From positions 62,001 to 126,000 of the forward strand of contig JAJDAL010000014.1 of the NCBI GenBank assembly GCA_029261875.1: 64,000 bases of DNA. The letters are read 5' to 3'. Below are positions 51,999-61,541 of this stretch, one piece after another (the stretch's first letter is position 1; every line of letters begins with the position of its first letter). The notes under the pieces were generated by a model that was given only the letters and a program-made list of their open reading frames with translations, was not told the DNA's origin and did no database searches. The stretch comes from Deltaproteobacteria bacterium. GTDB lineage: Bacteria; Myxococcota_A; UBA9160; JAJDAL01. The position numbers and the translations under genes are program-made.

Positions 51999-52097
51999 CG
52001 ACGGAGACGCCCCCCGCGACCAAACGGGTCATTTCCCCCTCTGCGACGCCAAAATTGAGTAGAATCGGCGTGTTGCTTGCACCGGTCGGGGATCAAA

Positions 52098-54692
52098 ATG
52101 CTGCATTTTCAAGTGGTTGTATTTTCGAATCGATTCCGTCGCAGTGGCGGATTCAGTCTCCTTGCGTTCCTTCTGGCCTTGGCGAGCCCCGCTGCTGCCC
52201 AGAGCGAGTTTCCCGGCGCGGGGACCGACAGTTTCGAATCCGAGATGACGGTCCTGCTCGATGTCGTGGGTTTGGGAGAACAGGAAATCAACCTGAAGGG
52301 GCCCACCACGGTTCAGCGCGGCGACCCCGTTCAGGTCGACGGCGAGAACTGCAAGATCGACACCGAAATCATCGCGATGACGCTCGAAGCCGATCATCCG
52401 GTGTTCGGCAAAGTGGTGGTACGCAATGATCCGGAACGGAGCTCCGTTGGAGAAGTGATTTCCCACGAAGAGTCGTGCACGTTCCTGGCCGACAGTTTCT
52501 TCGACGTTTTCGTGGTCGTCGAAATCGAAGGCCCCGACACCGATGGTGCCGTGATCACTGCCACGAATTCCCTCATGCTGACCAACAACAAGCCGGTGCG
52601 CGTATCGACGTCCAACGTGAAGGCCCTGCCCCCGCTATTCGACACCTATACGCATCCGCCCCCCGCCATCCCCCTCGTCCCCGTTGGAAACCCAAGCGGG
52701 ACGCCTCTCGCAACGATCCTGGGCGAGAGCACGCATCGCCCGGTTCAGGAGCCTTCGTTCTCGATCAACACGGGCGGCGTCACCACGACGCTCGACCCCG
52801 CCGACATCCTGGGAATCGCCAATCCGCCGCTGCCGCGGATTCCCAAGACCAACTTGGGCCTGGTGCAGGGAGACAACCTCGACGCGCTTTCCTACGGGGT
52901 CGACGTTTTCGGTGAGAAGGCGAATACCACCGTGGCCTTCTCGGTGGACGCGCAGGCCGTCGGTTCCGCGAACACCGGAGTCAATCGCGAGGCGGCGAAC
53001 GGCGAGGCCCTGGGCGATGAATTCGCCTCCTACTTCAACGACACCAACCTGGAACTCGTGGACGAACAGGTGCTCGTCTTCCAGATCGGGAACCCCGGCG
53101 ACGACCTGGACGCGCTCACCAACCAGCCTCCGCGCTACGCCGACGGCACCGGCGATACGGTCCCGGACCGCCCGGTCTACTTCTCGCTGGCGCCGGGATC
53201 CCCCACCCTCACTTCTCTTGGCGCGCGTGCCGGGGACATTCTGGTCTTCACGCCGGGGGTGGGACTCTCGATCTATGCCCGCATCGATCTCGACATGGGC
53301 TTGCTGGCCGGCGACGTCTTGGACGCGTTGTGCTTGATGAAAGCCGGGCTCCCCAACAGCGGGCTGATCGCAGGCGGCGGGTCGGCGACGATTCCCCCGA
53401 CGGGCAACGCGATGTCGGATTGGGCGCTCTTTTCCCTCGCGCCCGGTTCGCCGAGTGTCGGGGCCAACGTATCCGCCGCAGACCTACTGGTGACGAACTT
53501 CAATGCCGCCGGCGTCGGGCCCAGCGCATCGACACTGTACGCCCCCGCGAGCGAGATCGGACTCCTAACCAGCGACAATCTGAACGCCCTCAAATGCCTC
53601 GACCCCGCAATTTCGTTCTTCATCACCGGGGTCCCGCTGACGGACGGAAAGGTCATCATCAATGCCGGCGTTCCGCGCAACACCGGAAATCCCTTCGAGC
53701 CCGCTCCGGGTGCCAGCCTGTGGCTAACCAGTAATCCGCGCCAGGCACATACGGACGGTCCCTTCGCGTATCCCGATGCCGCCGATGATTGCGGTCAGCC
53801 GGTGCTGGATCCAACGCAACTGTTCTGGAGCTTCCCGGACCAGTGCGGCGTGTTTCACATCCACAACGTGTTTCCTCCCCCGAGCGTCGCGCTTGCGCTC
53901 GGCGCCGAGACGAATCCCTCCCAGTCTCCGCACTTCGACCCGGACCCGGTGTGTGGACATGGCGGGAGCGTCGCGCTCTACGGACCCGCCGTGAGCATCG
54001 CGGCCGATGATTCGCCCACGGTGGTGGCGCAGAAGATCACCGACGGAATCAACCAGGACCCGGACATGCAGAACCTGCGGATCACCGCCGCCTGGCACGC
54101 GCGCCAGACGATTCCCGGGCCGGTCGTGCCGCTCGGGGCCGGGATCGGTGAGGATGAGCAGGCGGTGGTCGTGGTGACCGGCACCGGACTTCCGCGCTTC
54201 GATCTGATGCAGTTGGGCGCAGACGGGCTCAGTGTATCCGCGCCGGGAACCACACTCCCGATCCCTCTGGTGGAAGCCGACGCCGACGGGGATGGCGTTC
54301 CCGATCGCGCGGACAACTGCGTCGAGGTTCCGAACCCGGTGCTCGGATCACCGGGCCAGCCCGCGCGCGAAAGTTTCCAGACCACGACCGGCGGACAACT
54401 CGACGACGACGGAGACGGTTTCGGCAATCCCTGCGACGCGAAGTTCGGAACGCCGGGACAGTTCGTCGGCGGCGTCGACGTCGGCGAGCACCTGGCGTCC
54501 TTCAACAAGGATCGCTCGGGCAGCAACTGCGGCATCTCGGGCACCGCGCCCTGCGCGCAGTTCGACCTCGACAATGCGGGCCAGATCATCGGCGGCACCG
54601 ACATCCTGAAAACGTTCCAACTCTTCAACCAAGCGCCGGGCCCGAAGTGCGATGCTTGCCCATTGGCCTGCGCCGGACCGAACTGTCCCTAA
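52098..54692 (+). CDS. Exported modular protein with TSP3 and dockerin-like C-terminal module
   Basis: From ATG 52098 (GGGGA upstream; a TTG at 52077 is possible) the 864-residue protein has a signal peptide ending near ALASPAAAQS. The body of ~700 residues contains Ig-like and paired domains with repeated strands: FSVDAQAVGSANTGVNREA, LFSLAPGSPSVGANVSAADL, VFHIHNVFPPPSVALALGA. I cannot name its fold. Then come TSP3 calcium repeats (DADGDGVPDRADNC) and the same C-terminal module as the CAP protein, ending PGPKCDACPLACAGPNCP. The two genes are 99 bases apart. Confidence 0.78.
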   Translation: MLHFQVVVFSNRFRRSGGFSLLAFLLALASPAAAQSEFPGAGTDSFESEMTVLLDVVGLGEQEINLKGPTTVQRGDPVQVDGENCKIDTEIIAMTLEADHPVFGKVVVRNDPERSSVGEVISHEESCTFLADSFFDVFVVVEIEGPDTDGAVITATNSLMLTNNKPVRVSTSNVKALPPLFDTYTHPPPAIPLVPVGNPSGTPLATILGESTHRPVQEPSFSINTGGVTTTLDPADILGIANPPLPRIPKTNLGLVQGDNLDALSYGVDVFGEKANTTVAFSVDAQAVGSANTGVNREAANGEALGDEFASYFNDTNLELVDEQVLVFQIGNPGDDLDALTNQPPRYADGTGDTVPDRPVYFSLAPGSPTLTSLGARAGDILVFTPGVGLSIYARIDLDMGLLAGDVLDALCLMKAGLPNSGLIAGGGSATIPPTGNAMSDWALFSLAPGSPSVGANVSAADLLVTNFNAAGVGPSASTLYAPASEIGLLTSDNLNALKCLDPAISFFITGVPLTDGKVIINAGVPRNTGNPFEPAPGASLWLTSNPRQAHTDGPFAYPDAADDCGQPVLDPTQLFWSFPDQCGVFHIHNVFPPPSVALALGAETNPSQSPHFDPDPVCGHGGSVALYGPAVSIAADDSPTVVAQKITDGINQDPDMQNLRITAAWHARQTIPGPVVPLGAGIGEDEQAVVVVTGTGLPRFDLMQLGADGLSVSAPGTTLPIPLVEADADGDGVPDRADNCVEVPNPVLGSPGQPARESFQTTTGGQLDDDGDGFGNPCDAKFGTPGQFVGGVDVGEHLASFNKDRSGSNCGISGTAPCAQFDLDNAGQIIGGTDILKTFQLFNQAPGPKCDACPLACAGPNCP
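54360..54692 (+). repeat. 333-bp coding repeat, copy 2 (partner 51666-51998)
   Basis: See the partner. The differences between copies are scattered and mostly at third codon positions (for example CAA/CAG), suggesting the module is under protein-level constraint since duplication. Confidence 0.9.
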
Positions 54693-54997
54693 CCGATATC
54701 GCTGAGGAGTCATTCCGATCGCGACCGGACGCCCATGTTGAGCGTTCCCTGTAAGCGTCTTCCGACGGTTTGCCTGTTCGCGGAGCAGAGATTCGTACAC
54801 CTGCACCGTGATCGGAGGACACCTCGTCCAGGTTTATCGGCATGAAAGCGCGGGACGTGCCCCCTCGTCTCTACCCCCTAGTGGAAAACCGGACCTCCTG
54901 ACGAGTCGTATCGAGGATTCGGCGGGATCGTGATCCGAGCTATCGTCTCAGGCGACAACGACCGGGAAATATCGCGCCTTCACCGCGGGGAGCCACC
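54693..54997. other. Intergenic gap before the GST-like gene
   Basis: No coding frame in this 305-base stretch looks native. It contains the imperfect palindrome GGGATCGTGATCCG near 54924. Otherwise I see nothing in it. Confidence 0.5.
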
Positions 54998-55921
54998 ATG
55001 ACCGAGACGCTGATTCTTCACCACTACGAATTGTCCCCCTATGCCGAGAAGATCCGGCTGATGTTTGGACACAAGCAGATGCGCTGGCAATCGGTGTTGT
55101 CACCGGAACAGCCGCCGCGACCGAACGTCGACCCCTTGAGTGGCGGTTACCGCCGCATACCGATCGCGCAGATCGGTGCCGACATTTTCTGCGACACGTT
55201 CGTAATTGCACAGGAGGTCGCAAATCTGGCGAGTGCACCGGAACTCGACCCCGAGCGCGTCAACGCAGACGCCGCCGCGATCATCGACCAGGCGGAGGGG
55301 GACGTCTTCTTCGCCGCGATCGGGAGCGTATCGCCCGCGACCTTGCTCGGAACGTTGCTGCGTCGCATGGGTCTGTTCGGAACGCTCAAGTTCGCGCGCG
55401 ACCGGGCAGGAATGATGCGGGATGCGACGGTGAAGCCCAAGCAGGGCGCGGCCGCCCGCGGCGTGATGCAGGCTTTTCTCGTCGAACTCGAGCAACGCTT
55501 GTCGGGCCGGGATTTCCTGGTCGACGATAACCCGTCACTTGCGGACTTCTCCGCCTTCCATCCCCTCTGGTTGAACGTCAGCAGCAGCCGCCGCCCGCTC
55601 GACCCGCGCTTTGCCCACGTCGTCCGCTGGTACGACCGGATCGCCGCCATTGGACATGGCCAACGCGAAGAGTGGGCGCCCGAACGCGCGTTCGAAGTGG
55701 CGAAGGCCGCCAAACCGCGCCCGCTCCCCGTTTCGACCGGAGAGCCCGATGCCCGCATCGGCAAGCGCGTATCGGTCGCACCGTCGGATTACGGCACGGT
55801 GTCCGTCTCAGGCACGCTCGTCGCCCTCACGCCCACACGCTGCATCGTGGAACGCGAGACCGAGCCGTTCGGCCCGTTGCACGTGCACTTTCCACGCCGC
55901 GGCTTCGTCATCGAAATCTAG
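54998..55921 (+). CDS. Glutathione S-transferase-like protein with a C-terminal extension
   Basis: The 307-residue protein has an N-terminal thioredoxin-like domain LILHHYELSPYAEKIRLMFG (Ser rather than Cys after the first strand), then RRIPIAQIGADIFCDTFVIA and a helical domain with GRDFLVDDNPSLADFSAFHP. After residue ~225 comes a further ~80-residue beta-rich tail (VSVAPSDYGTVSVSGTLVAL) not present in typical GSTs. ATG 54998 has GGGGAG. It may detoxify or act as a ligandin. Substrate unknown. Confidence 0.85.
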   Translation: MTETLILHHYELSPYAEKIRLMFGHKQMRWQSVLSPEQPPRPNVDPLSGGYRRIPIAQIGADIFCDTFVIAQEVANLASAPELDPERVNADAAAIIDQAEGDVFFAAIGSVSPATLLGTLLRRMGLFGTLKFARDRAGMMRDATVKPKQGAAARGVMQAFLVELEQRLSGRDFLVDDNPSLADFSAFHPLWLNVSSSRRPLDPRFAHVVRWYDRIAAIGHGQREEWAPERAFEVAKAAKPRPLPVSTGEPDARIGKRVSVAPSDYGTVSVSGTLVALTPTRCIVERETEPFGPLHVHFPRRGFVIEI

Positions 55922-56248
55922 GGCCCCCTGGGATCGAACCGCCACGGACCGGGCGCCGGACCAGCGCCAAGGCGGACTGTTGTCTATCCCGACGCCGAAC
56001 AGCCAGCACATCGCGCATGAAGTAGAGCAGCTGCCTCTCGCACGCACCGTAGAGAAAACCACCCCGTCGATATAGCAGGAGAGGCTGCCGCGATACTTCA
56101 AACCAAAGGAGTCAACGCAGAATTCCGCGTCGCTTCGTGGCTGGCCGATCTTCCGCAACGCGGGAATCTTGATCTTCACCTCGCCCCCATCCGCAGCGAA
56201 ATAGGTCATGAACCGCGCTTTCGGTCGAAATACGTCCGCATTGGGCAC
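55922..56248 (-). CDS. Possible small CDS or gene remnant opposite the GST-like gene
   Basis: A minus-strand frame opens at ATG 56248 with GGAG upstream and reads MPNADVFRPKARFMTYFAAD, KIKIPALRKIGQPRSDAEF, FGLKYRGSLSCYIDGVV and onward to 55922, where it runs into the antisense of the GST-like gene. This first half looks native in composition, whereas the antisense part (to 55808) does not. It may be a decayed gene or one whose end has been lost. The coordinates cover only the native-looking part. No family recognised. Confidence 0.35.
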
Positions 56249-56301
56249 TCCAGCCGGCTCGACCGGCGTCCGATCTGAATGGGAGTCGATCGGAGCCTCC
56301 T

Positions 56302-57045
56302 ATGCGCCGCAACCGCTTCACAATCGCTCTGTGCCTTTCGCTGCTCGCGGCGTGCGCGGTCGAGGAGACGCCACCCAGCTTCAGCGCGTCCACTGTATCT
56401 ACATCCGCTCCGACTCACATCTGGCCACCGCGGGTAGGCGAGCCCTACCCCGACTTGAAGTTGCGGACCCCCCAAGGCGATCGCGTCGCGCTGTCCACCT
56501 ACAAGGGCAAGGTATTGCTGATCGAGCCAATCGGAATGGATTGCCCAGCCTGCAACGCCTTCGCCGGCGCCAACCGTCCGGGTAGCAAGGGGTTCCAAGG
56601 CGCCCAGTCGCAAAAAGGCCTGCCTTCCGCGAGCGAACTGTTGCGCGACTACAGCGGTGGAATTTCGCTCGACGACCCGCGCCTGGTCTTCGTTCACCTC
56701 TTGCTCTACAAACCCGGCCGCCAGGGACCGCCATCCCTCGAAACCGCCAGGCTCTGGGAGAAGCATTTCGCCGAAGCCCGCAAGGCCATCGTTCTGGTGG
56801 GCGAGGATTACCTGATCGGTCCCGCGAGCTACGCCATGGTGCCGGGATTCCAACTGGTCGACTCGGACTTCGTGCTTCGCTTCGACGGGGCCGGGCATCA
56901 TCCCCGACATGACATCTATCGCGAACTCTTCCCAGCCATGCCGAGTCTGATCGGTCGCGTCGGCTCGAACCGCGGAGGTCGCGGCCAGGCAAGGGTTTTG
57001 ATCCAAAGACGCTCACCGGTTCAGCACGCGGGAAACGATTCATGA
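56302..57045 (+). CDS. Thioredoxin-like lipoprotein with CPAC motif
   Basis: The 247-residue protein has a lipoprotein signal MRRNRFTIALCLSLLAACAV (L-A-A-C) and then a thioredoxin fold: VGEPYPDLKLRTPQGDRVAL and VLLIEPIGMDCPACNAFAGA with C-P-A-C. It resembles TlpA/SCO-like periplasmic redox proteins. The C-terminal part (about 150-247) has HLLLYKPGRQGPPSLETARL and LRFDGAGHHPRHDIYREL, which would fit a metal-binding end. Start has GGAG. Its TGA overlaps the ATG of the TPR gene (ATGA). Confidence 0.75.
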   Translation: MRRNRFTIALCLSLLAACAVEETPPSFSASTVSTSAPTHIWPPRVGEPYPDLKLRTPQGDRVALSTYKGKVLLIEPIGMDCPACNAFAGANRPGSKGFQGAQSQKGLPSASELLRDYSGGISLDDPRLVFVHLLLYKPGRQGPPSLETARLWEKHFAEARKAIVLVGEDYLIGPASYAMVPGFQLVDSDFVLRFDGAGHHPRHDIYRELFPAMPSLIGRVGSNRGGRGQARVLIQRRSPVQHAGNDS

Positions 57046-58421
57046 GGTCCTCAAAGGTTCTCATCCTCTCGGTGGGAATCGCGTGTTGGCTGTCGGCCGT
57101 CGCGCCCTCCAACGCCGACCTGGCCGCGACACCGGACACACCCGCCGCCGAAGGCCGCGTAGGCGTCGCGGTCGCAGCCCAGGAAGAAAACCCAGCCCAA
57201 CGATGGTCGGAATTGATGCAGATTGCGTGGCACGAAGAAGCGACCGGTCGCCATCGCGCCTCCCTCTCCCACGCCACCCAGGCACTCGAGATCGCTAGCG
57301 CGATGGGCGACTCCTTTCGCATCGGCAGGAGCCTGTGCTGGCTGGGCTGGTCCGCCACCAGCTTGGGACTCTATCCCCTGGCGCTCGAGTTCTACGCCGA
57401 GGCCATCGAACACGGCAGCGATGGAAGTCGAATCGTCCATGTCCCCGTCTGGGGACTCGCCACCCAGGAAACCGGGGCGCTCTACGCCAAGATGGGAGAA
57501 CTGGAGAAAGGCCAAAAACTCATCGAGACCACCACGGACTTTGCAACGCGTCACGGCATCGACGTCGGGGTCTCCGAAGGGGGTGCGCATCTCGCCGCCA
57601 TCGCGCTCGAGCGCGGCGACCTCAGCGAAGCGGAAGATTGGGCAGAGAAAGCAGTGGCCGCATCCCTCCGCTGCAATTGCAGCCCGACGAACACCCACCG
57701 GGCCCAACTCGTCGCCGCACGGGTGACGCTCCTGCGCGCCGAGACCAACCCCAAGTTGCGGGGCGACGCGGCGGAAGCCATCGAAGCGTTGATTCGTAGC
57801 GCAGAAAAATCCGGCGACCGCCGTTACGGCGCCGAAGCGAAACTCCTCCTGAGTCACACCGTCGACCCCGAAAACGTAGAGCGTCGGGTGGCCCTGGTCT
57901 CGGAGGCAGCCAACCTGTTGCACGCGATCGAAAGCGAGTCGAGAGGCAGCGCGGACGCGCAACTCGGTGCCGTGCTGCTCGACGATCAGCAACACGTACT
58001 GGCCACGGCCTACCTGAAAAGTGGGTTGGCAATCAACGAAGCCATGCTGCGCAAGCTCGATTCCGCCTACGCGCTCGTCGATCTCGCGGAAATCGACGCG
58101 CAACGGTCGGACGCGTCCGCCTCGCTCGAGAAACGAATGCGTGCGGCAGACCAGGCCAGAGAATCCGGCGCCTGGATTCTCGCCGCCGACGCCGAAGAAC
58201 AGCTCGCCCTCGATTTGCGCGAGTTGGGGTTCGACGCGCTCTCGCGACAATGGGGCGAGCGCGCCATCTTTTCCTTGGATCATCTCCTGTTTGGAGTCGG
58301 CAACGATGTCGATCGCGCTCGCGCGTTGCAGTTGCGCAGATTGCGCCTCACCGAACACCAGCTCGAGATCGACCTCGAACTCCTCCCGGGCACCCCACCG
58401 ACCGGCGCGGCCCCCCGATAG
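57042..58421 (+). CDS. Exported TPR-rich helical protein
   Basis: The 459-residue protein starts with a signal peptide (KVLILSVGIACWLSAVAPSNA) and is otherwise helical with TPR-like repeats: ASLSHATQALEIASAMGDSF, YPLALEFYAEAIEHGSDGSR, GGAHLAAIALERGDLSEAED and AEDWAEKAVAASLR. TPRs mediate protein contacts. It is coupled by ATGA to the thioredoxin-like lipoprotein, so they likely work together in the periplasm. No enzyme activity visible. Confidence 0.72.
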   Translation: MRSSKVLILSVGIACWLSAVAPSNADLAATPDTPAAEGRVGVAVAAQEENPAQRWSELMQIAWHEEATGRHRASLSHATQALEIASAMGDSFRIGRSLCWLGWSATSLGLYPLALEFYAEAIEHGSDGSRIVHVPVWGLATQETGALYAKMGELEKGQKLIETTTDFATRHGIDVGVSEGGAHLAAIALERGDLSEAEDWAEKAVAASLRCNCSPTNTHRAQLVAARVTLLRAETNPKLRGDAAEAIEALIRSAEKSGDRRYGAEAKLLLSHTVDPENVERRVALVSEAANLLHAIESESRGSADAQLGAVLLDDQQHVLATAYLKSGLAINEAMLRKLDSAYALVDLAEIDAQRSDASASLEKRMRAADQARESGAWILAADAEEQLALDLRELGFDALSRQWGERAIFSLDHLLFGVGNDVDRARALQLRRLRLTEHQLEIDLELLPGTPPTGAAPR

Positions 58422-58489
58422 CGACGAAGATCGGGAATGCCCCGTCGCGGGCGGAAACCGTCGCTTGGCGGGCGCACCCCATCGGTGCG

Positions 58490-59824
58490 ATGATGCTGGC
58501 GATGCGTTCAAGAACATTTGGGATCGTTGCTGTAGTTGCGCTGTTGTTCACCGCGGACTTACGTGCTGAAGCTGCCCCTGCCCTCTATACGGTGCGAGTG
58601 GCGTCCGGGCTCGAAGAGCCGGTTTTCGCGACCGCGCCGACCGGGGACCCGAGGTTATTCATCGTCGAGCGCGCGGGAGTGATCCGCATCCTCAAATCGG
58701 GCGTTCTTCTCCCTACCGCTTTTCTGGACATCCGCGCGCTCGTCTCGACGCGCGATGCCTATGGGCTCTTCGGCCTCGCCTTCGCCCCGGACTACGCGAG
58801 CAGCGGCCTCTTCTACGTCTACTACATGAATGAAGACGATGAGTCGATCATCGGGCGCTATCGGGTCAGCGCGGATCCGGATGTGGCGATGCCGGTGGGT
58901 GAAACCGTGATTGCGATTGCGCAAACCCATACGGACCACAACGGGGGCACGATCGCCTTCAGTCCCGTCGATGGATATCTCTATCTCGCGCTGGGAGATG
59001 GGGGCAGCGGCCCCTTCGACCCCATGGAGAAGGCGCAGGACCCGCAATCCCTGTTGGGCAAGACCATACGCATCGATGTGAGCGGCGGCCTCGGGACCAC
59101 GTACACGGTCCCGGCCAACAACCCTTTCGTTTCGGATCCCACCGTATTGGATGAAATCTGGTCCTTCGGAAATCGGAATCCCTTTCGCTGGAGCTTTGAC
59201 CGCCTGACCGGAGACCAATGGTTGGGCGATGTGGGGCAGGAGCTGCGCGAAGAAATCAACTTCGAAGCCGCCGGCGATCCGGGCGGGCGGAACTACGGTT
59301 GGGATGTCATGGAGGGAAGCGAGTGTGTCGCGACGGACCCCGCCCCGGCACCGCCCTGCAACGACCCCTCTCTGACCCTGCCGATCTACCAATACGCCCA
59401 CGACGACACCCAACCCAATTGTTCCGGTTCGGTTACGGGTGGGTACGTGTACCGCGGAGTCTCGGCACCCCAGCTTCGGGGGCACTACTTCTTTGCCGAC
59501 TTCTGCCTGAACGAAATCGGGTCGCTGGATACGGCGTCGCTCGACGCGACCACGCGAACCGCCGAACTCTCCCCCAGCCAGGGCGGGCACTCCCTTTCCA
59601 ACGTCGTGGGTTTCGGAGAGGATGGCATGGGAGAACTCTTCATCGTAACACCCGGCGATGGAAGCCCGCTCAGCGGCGCGGTCTTTCGCATTCACTCCAC
59701 GCCCTCGATCCCATTGCTCCCCCCCGTCGGGCTGCTGCTGTTGGCTCTTCTCCTGTTGACTCCCGGCTTGATCGTGCTTCGCCGGGTGCCGTCTTCGTTC
59801 GTTCGCACCTCTATGGGGCAATAG
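58490..59824 (+). CDS. PQQ-type sugar dehydrogenase (GSDH-like propeller) with C-terminal membrane signal
   Basis: The 444-residue protein has a signal peptide (GIVAVVALLFTADLRAEAAP), then a six-bladed quinoprotein glucose-dehydrogenase-like fold: PVFATAPTGDPRLFIVERAG, LFGLAFAPDYASSGLFYVYY, THTDHNGGTIAFSPVDGYLY (N-G-G turn and D-H catalytic-like histidine), GDGGSGPFDPMEKAQDPQSL and SFGNRNPFRWSFD. It ends IPLLPPVGLLLLALLLLTPG then basic, which looks like an IP/VP-type exosortase tail. ATG 58490, 58493 or 58502 could be the start. Calcium and PQQ are assumed from family. Confidence 0.87.
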   Translation: MMLAMRSRTFGIVAVVALLFTADLRAEAAPALYTVRVASGLEEPVFATAPTGDPRLFIVERAGVIRILKSGVLLPTAFLDIRALVSTRDAYGLFGLAFAPDYASSGLFYVYYMNEDDESIIGRYRVSADPDVAMPVGETVIAIAQTHTDHNGGTIAFSPVDGYLYLALGDGGSGPFDPMEKAQDPQSLLGKTIRIDVSGGLGTTYTVPANNPFVSDPTVLDEIWSFGNRNPFRWSFDRLTGDQWLGDVGQELREEINFEAAGDPGGRNYGWDVMEGSECVATDPAPAPPCNDPSLTLPIYQYAHDDTQPNCSGSVTGGYVYRGVSAPQLRGHYFFADFCLNEIGSLDTASLDATTRTAELSPSQGGHSLSNVVGFGEDGMGELFIVTPGDGSPLSGAVFRIHSTPSIPLLPPVGLLLLALLLLTPGLIVLRRVPSSFVRTSMGQ

Positions 59825-59844
59825 CGTCGACCTGAAGCTCGCTC

Positions 59845-61248
59845 TCAGGAGAATCGTCTTTTTCGAACGAGTTGTGCGCCCAAGACTGCGAGGCTGGCCG
59901 CGAGGATCGCGACCCCGTGAAGTGGCACGACCGGGATGGGAATTCCGAGACCCGGGGGCTCGATCACGACATCGACGGGTTCGTACCATTCTTGCCGAAG
60001 CTGGAGGATCAGCGTCGCGCCCTGGACCGAGGCGTCGTAGTCGACGCCTCCGATCAACGGAACATCGTTGGCTCGAACCTCTCGAGGATCCAGGTCGTTC
60101 CAATTCTTGATCTTGAAGGTCGGATACATCCGCGGTTGGTTGGCGTGGAGCGTGAACGCGACCCGATCCGCGCCGGAACGATCGACCACATAGGCGCCCT
60201 CGGCTTCGTTGTACCCGTCTTCGTTGTAGTCCCCTGCATCGTTGCTGATCCTCAATCCCTCGAGAACGCTGAATTGCGAATCGGGGTTTCGGAAATCATT
60301 GGCGAAGAGGAGAGCGCGCGACTCATCGTTGACGTCTTCGAAGAAACCCAACATGGCGCTGAAACGTTTGACGGGTGGAGCAACCATGCGTTGGCAGTTG
60401 GTACACGTGCCCGCGGGAAATCGAGACGAAATATCCATGGAGCAGCGGAAATCGCCCCGCATCCCACTCGACGGAAAAAACCCCTCGTTCCAGTAGGCGG
60501 CGCGATAGTTCCCCTGGTCCATGACAAGCAGGAAATCCTGGAAGTAGCTCGGTCCATCGCTCGTCGTGAGCGCGAAGGCGGTCTTGGTCGAGCCGGTGGG
60601 TTTGTCGTCGCCATTCTGACCTACGCAGCGCGCTTCCCCAGCATGAAGTGCATCGGGATGCTGGCTCCATTCGCGTGTAGTCTTGAGAATGAAGGTGAAT
60701 TCGTGAAGCCCGACGTCAAAGTTGACCGGGAATGCATAGTCGATGAACACGTGGCCACTCGAGTACACGGTAAAAGTCTGTTCGAACGGAAGATTGAGCC
60801 AGGAGGACTCCGCTCCGGGCAACCCGTATTTATGGTGATACCCGGAGTGGCGCACCCGAACACGCGCTCCGCTGGCTTCCAGAATATCGATTTCGTCCGC
60901 TTGGTTCGCGTACCACGATGGCCCCCCGGAGGTGGTGCGTGGTTTTGCAACCTTCGTCCAAAGCAATCCGTTCTCCGGGTCTTTGGGCGTCAGGTCCCGC
61001 GTCCGATCGGGGTCCCGTTGAAGATTGTAGAAGTCGCCCGCAAAGCCCTCTTGCACCGTGAGCGTCGTTTCGAACACGCCCGGCGCTGTAATCCGAATCA
61101 ACTCCTCGCTCTCGACACGCGCGCAGATCGCGGACTGGCACCCGTCCTCGGCGTTGGCCGCCAGTCCAACGAGCAGCGTCACCAACCCGAGACCCAAGAT
61201 TCGAACCGATCGGATGGCGGCGCACTGCGTGCGATGAAGTCGTCGCAT
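59845..61248 (-). CDS. Exported beta-rich protein with exosortase-like C-terminal tail
   Basis: From ATG 61248 the 467-residue protein has a signal peptide (ILGLGLVTLLVGLAANAEDG) and a long beta-rich body with RSGYHHKYGLPG-like and SQHPDALHAGEARCVGQNGD segments. The C-terminus PIPVVPLHGVAILAASLAVL plus GAQLVRKRR is a proline-rich motif, membrane helix and basic end, similar to VPLPA-type exosortase signals. Overall no function can be named. One CxxC (C-T-N-C) is present. The alternative ATG 61293 adds 15 unlikely residues. Neither start has a clear ribosome binding site. Confidence 0.7.
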   Translation of the reverse strand: MRRLHRTQCAAIRSVRILGLGLVTLLVGLAANAEDGCQSAICARVESEELIRITAPGVFETTLTVQEGFAGDFYNLQRDPDRTRDLTPKDPENGLLWTKVAKPRTTSGGPSWYANQADEIDILEASGARVRVRHSGYHHKYGLPGAESSWLNLPFEQTFTVYSSGHVFIDYAFPVNFDVGLHEFTFILKTTREWSQHPDALHAGEARCVGQNGDDKPTGSTKTAFALTTSDGPSYFQDFLLVMDQGNYRAAYWNEGFFPSSGMRGDFRCSMDISSRFPAGTCTNCQRMVAPPVKRFSAMLGFFEDVNDESRALLFANDFRNPDSQFSVLEGLRISNDAGDYNEDGYNEAEGAYVVDRSGADRVAFTLHANQPRMYPTFKIKNWNDLDPREVRANDVPLIGGVDYDASVQGATLILQLRQEWYEPVDVVIEPPGLGIPIPVVPLHGVAILAASLAVLGAQLVRKRRFS

Positions 61249-61541
61249 TGGGGGGTACCGGTGCGTGGAGTGGGGATTGAATCGAACCACCATCGATTAT
61301 CGCACATCGGTTCGACCTTGCGGTGCAGTGAGCAACATGTGTCCCGAATTGCTTCCTCGCGCGTTTCGATGAGCATGGTGTTGCAGGTGAAAAATTCGTC
61401 ACATTCAACGGCCGTGTCGGATTAGATGCACATCGGATGCACACGGGTATTCGTCCGAGCCGCCGCCGGACGTCGCGGACACACGGTGCGTGTTAGACTC
61501 GTCGGAGCCAGGATGCGTGGCGCCAATCCGCAGGGACGCTA

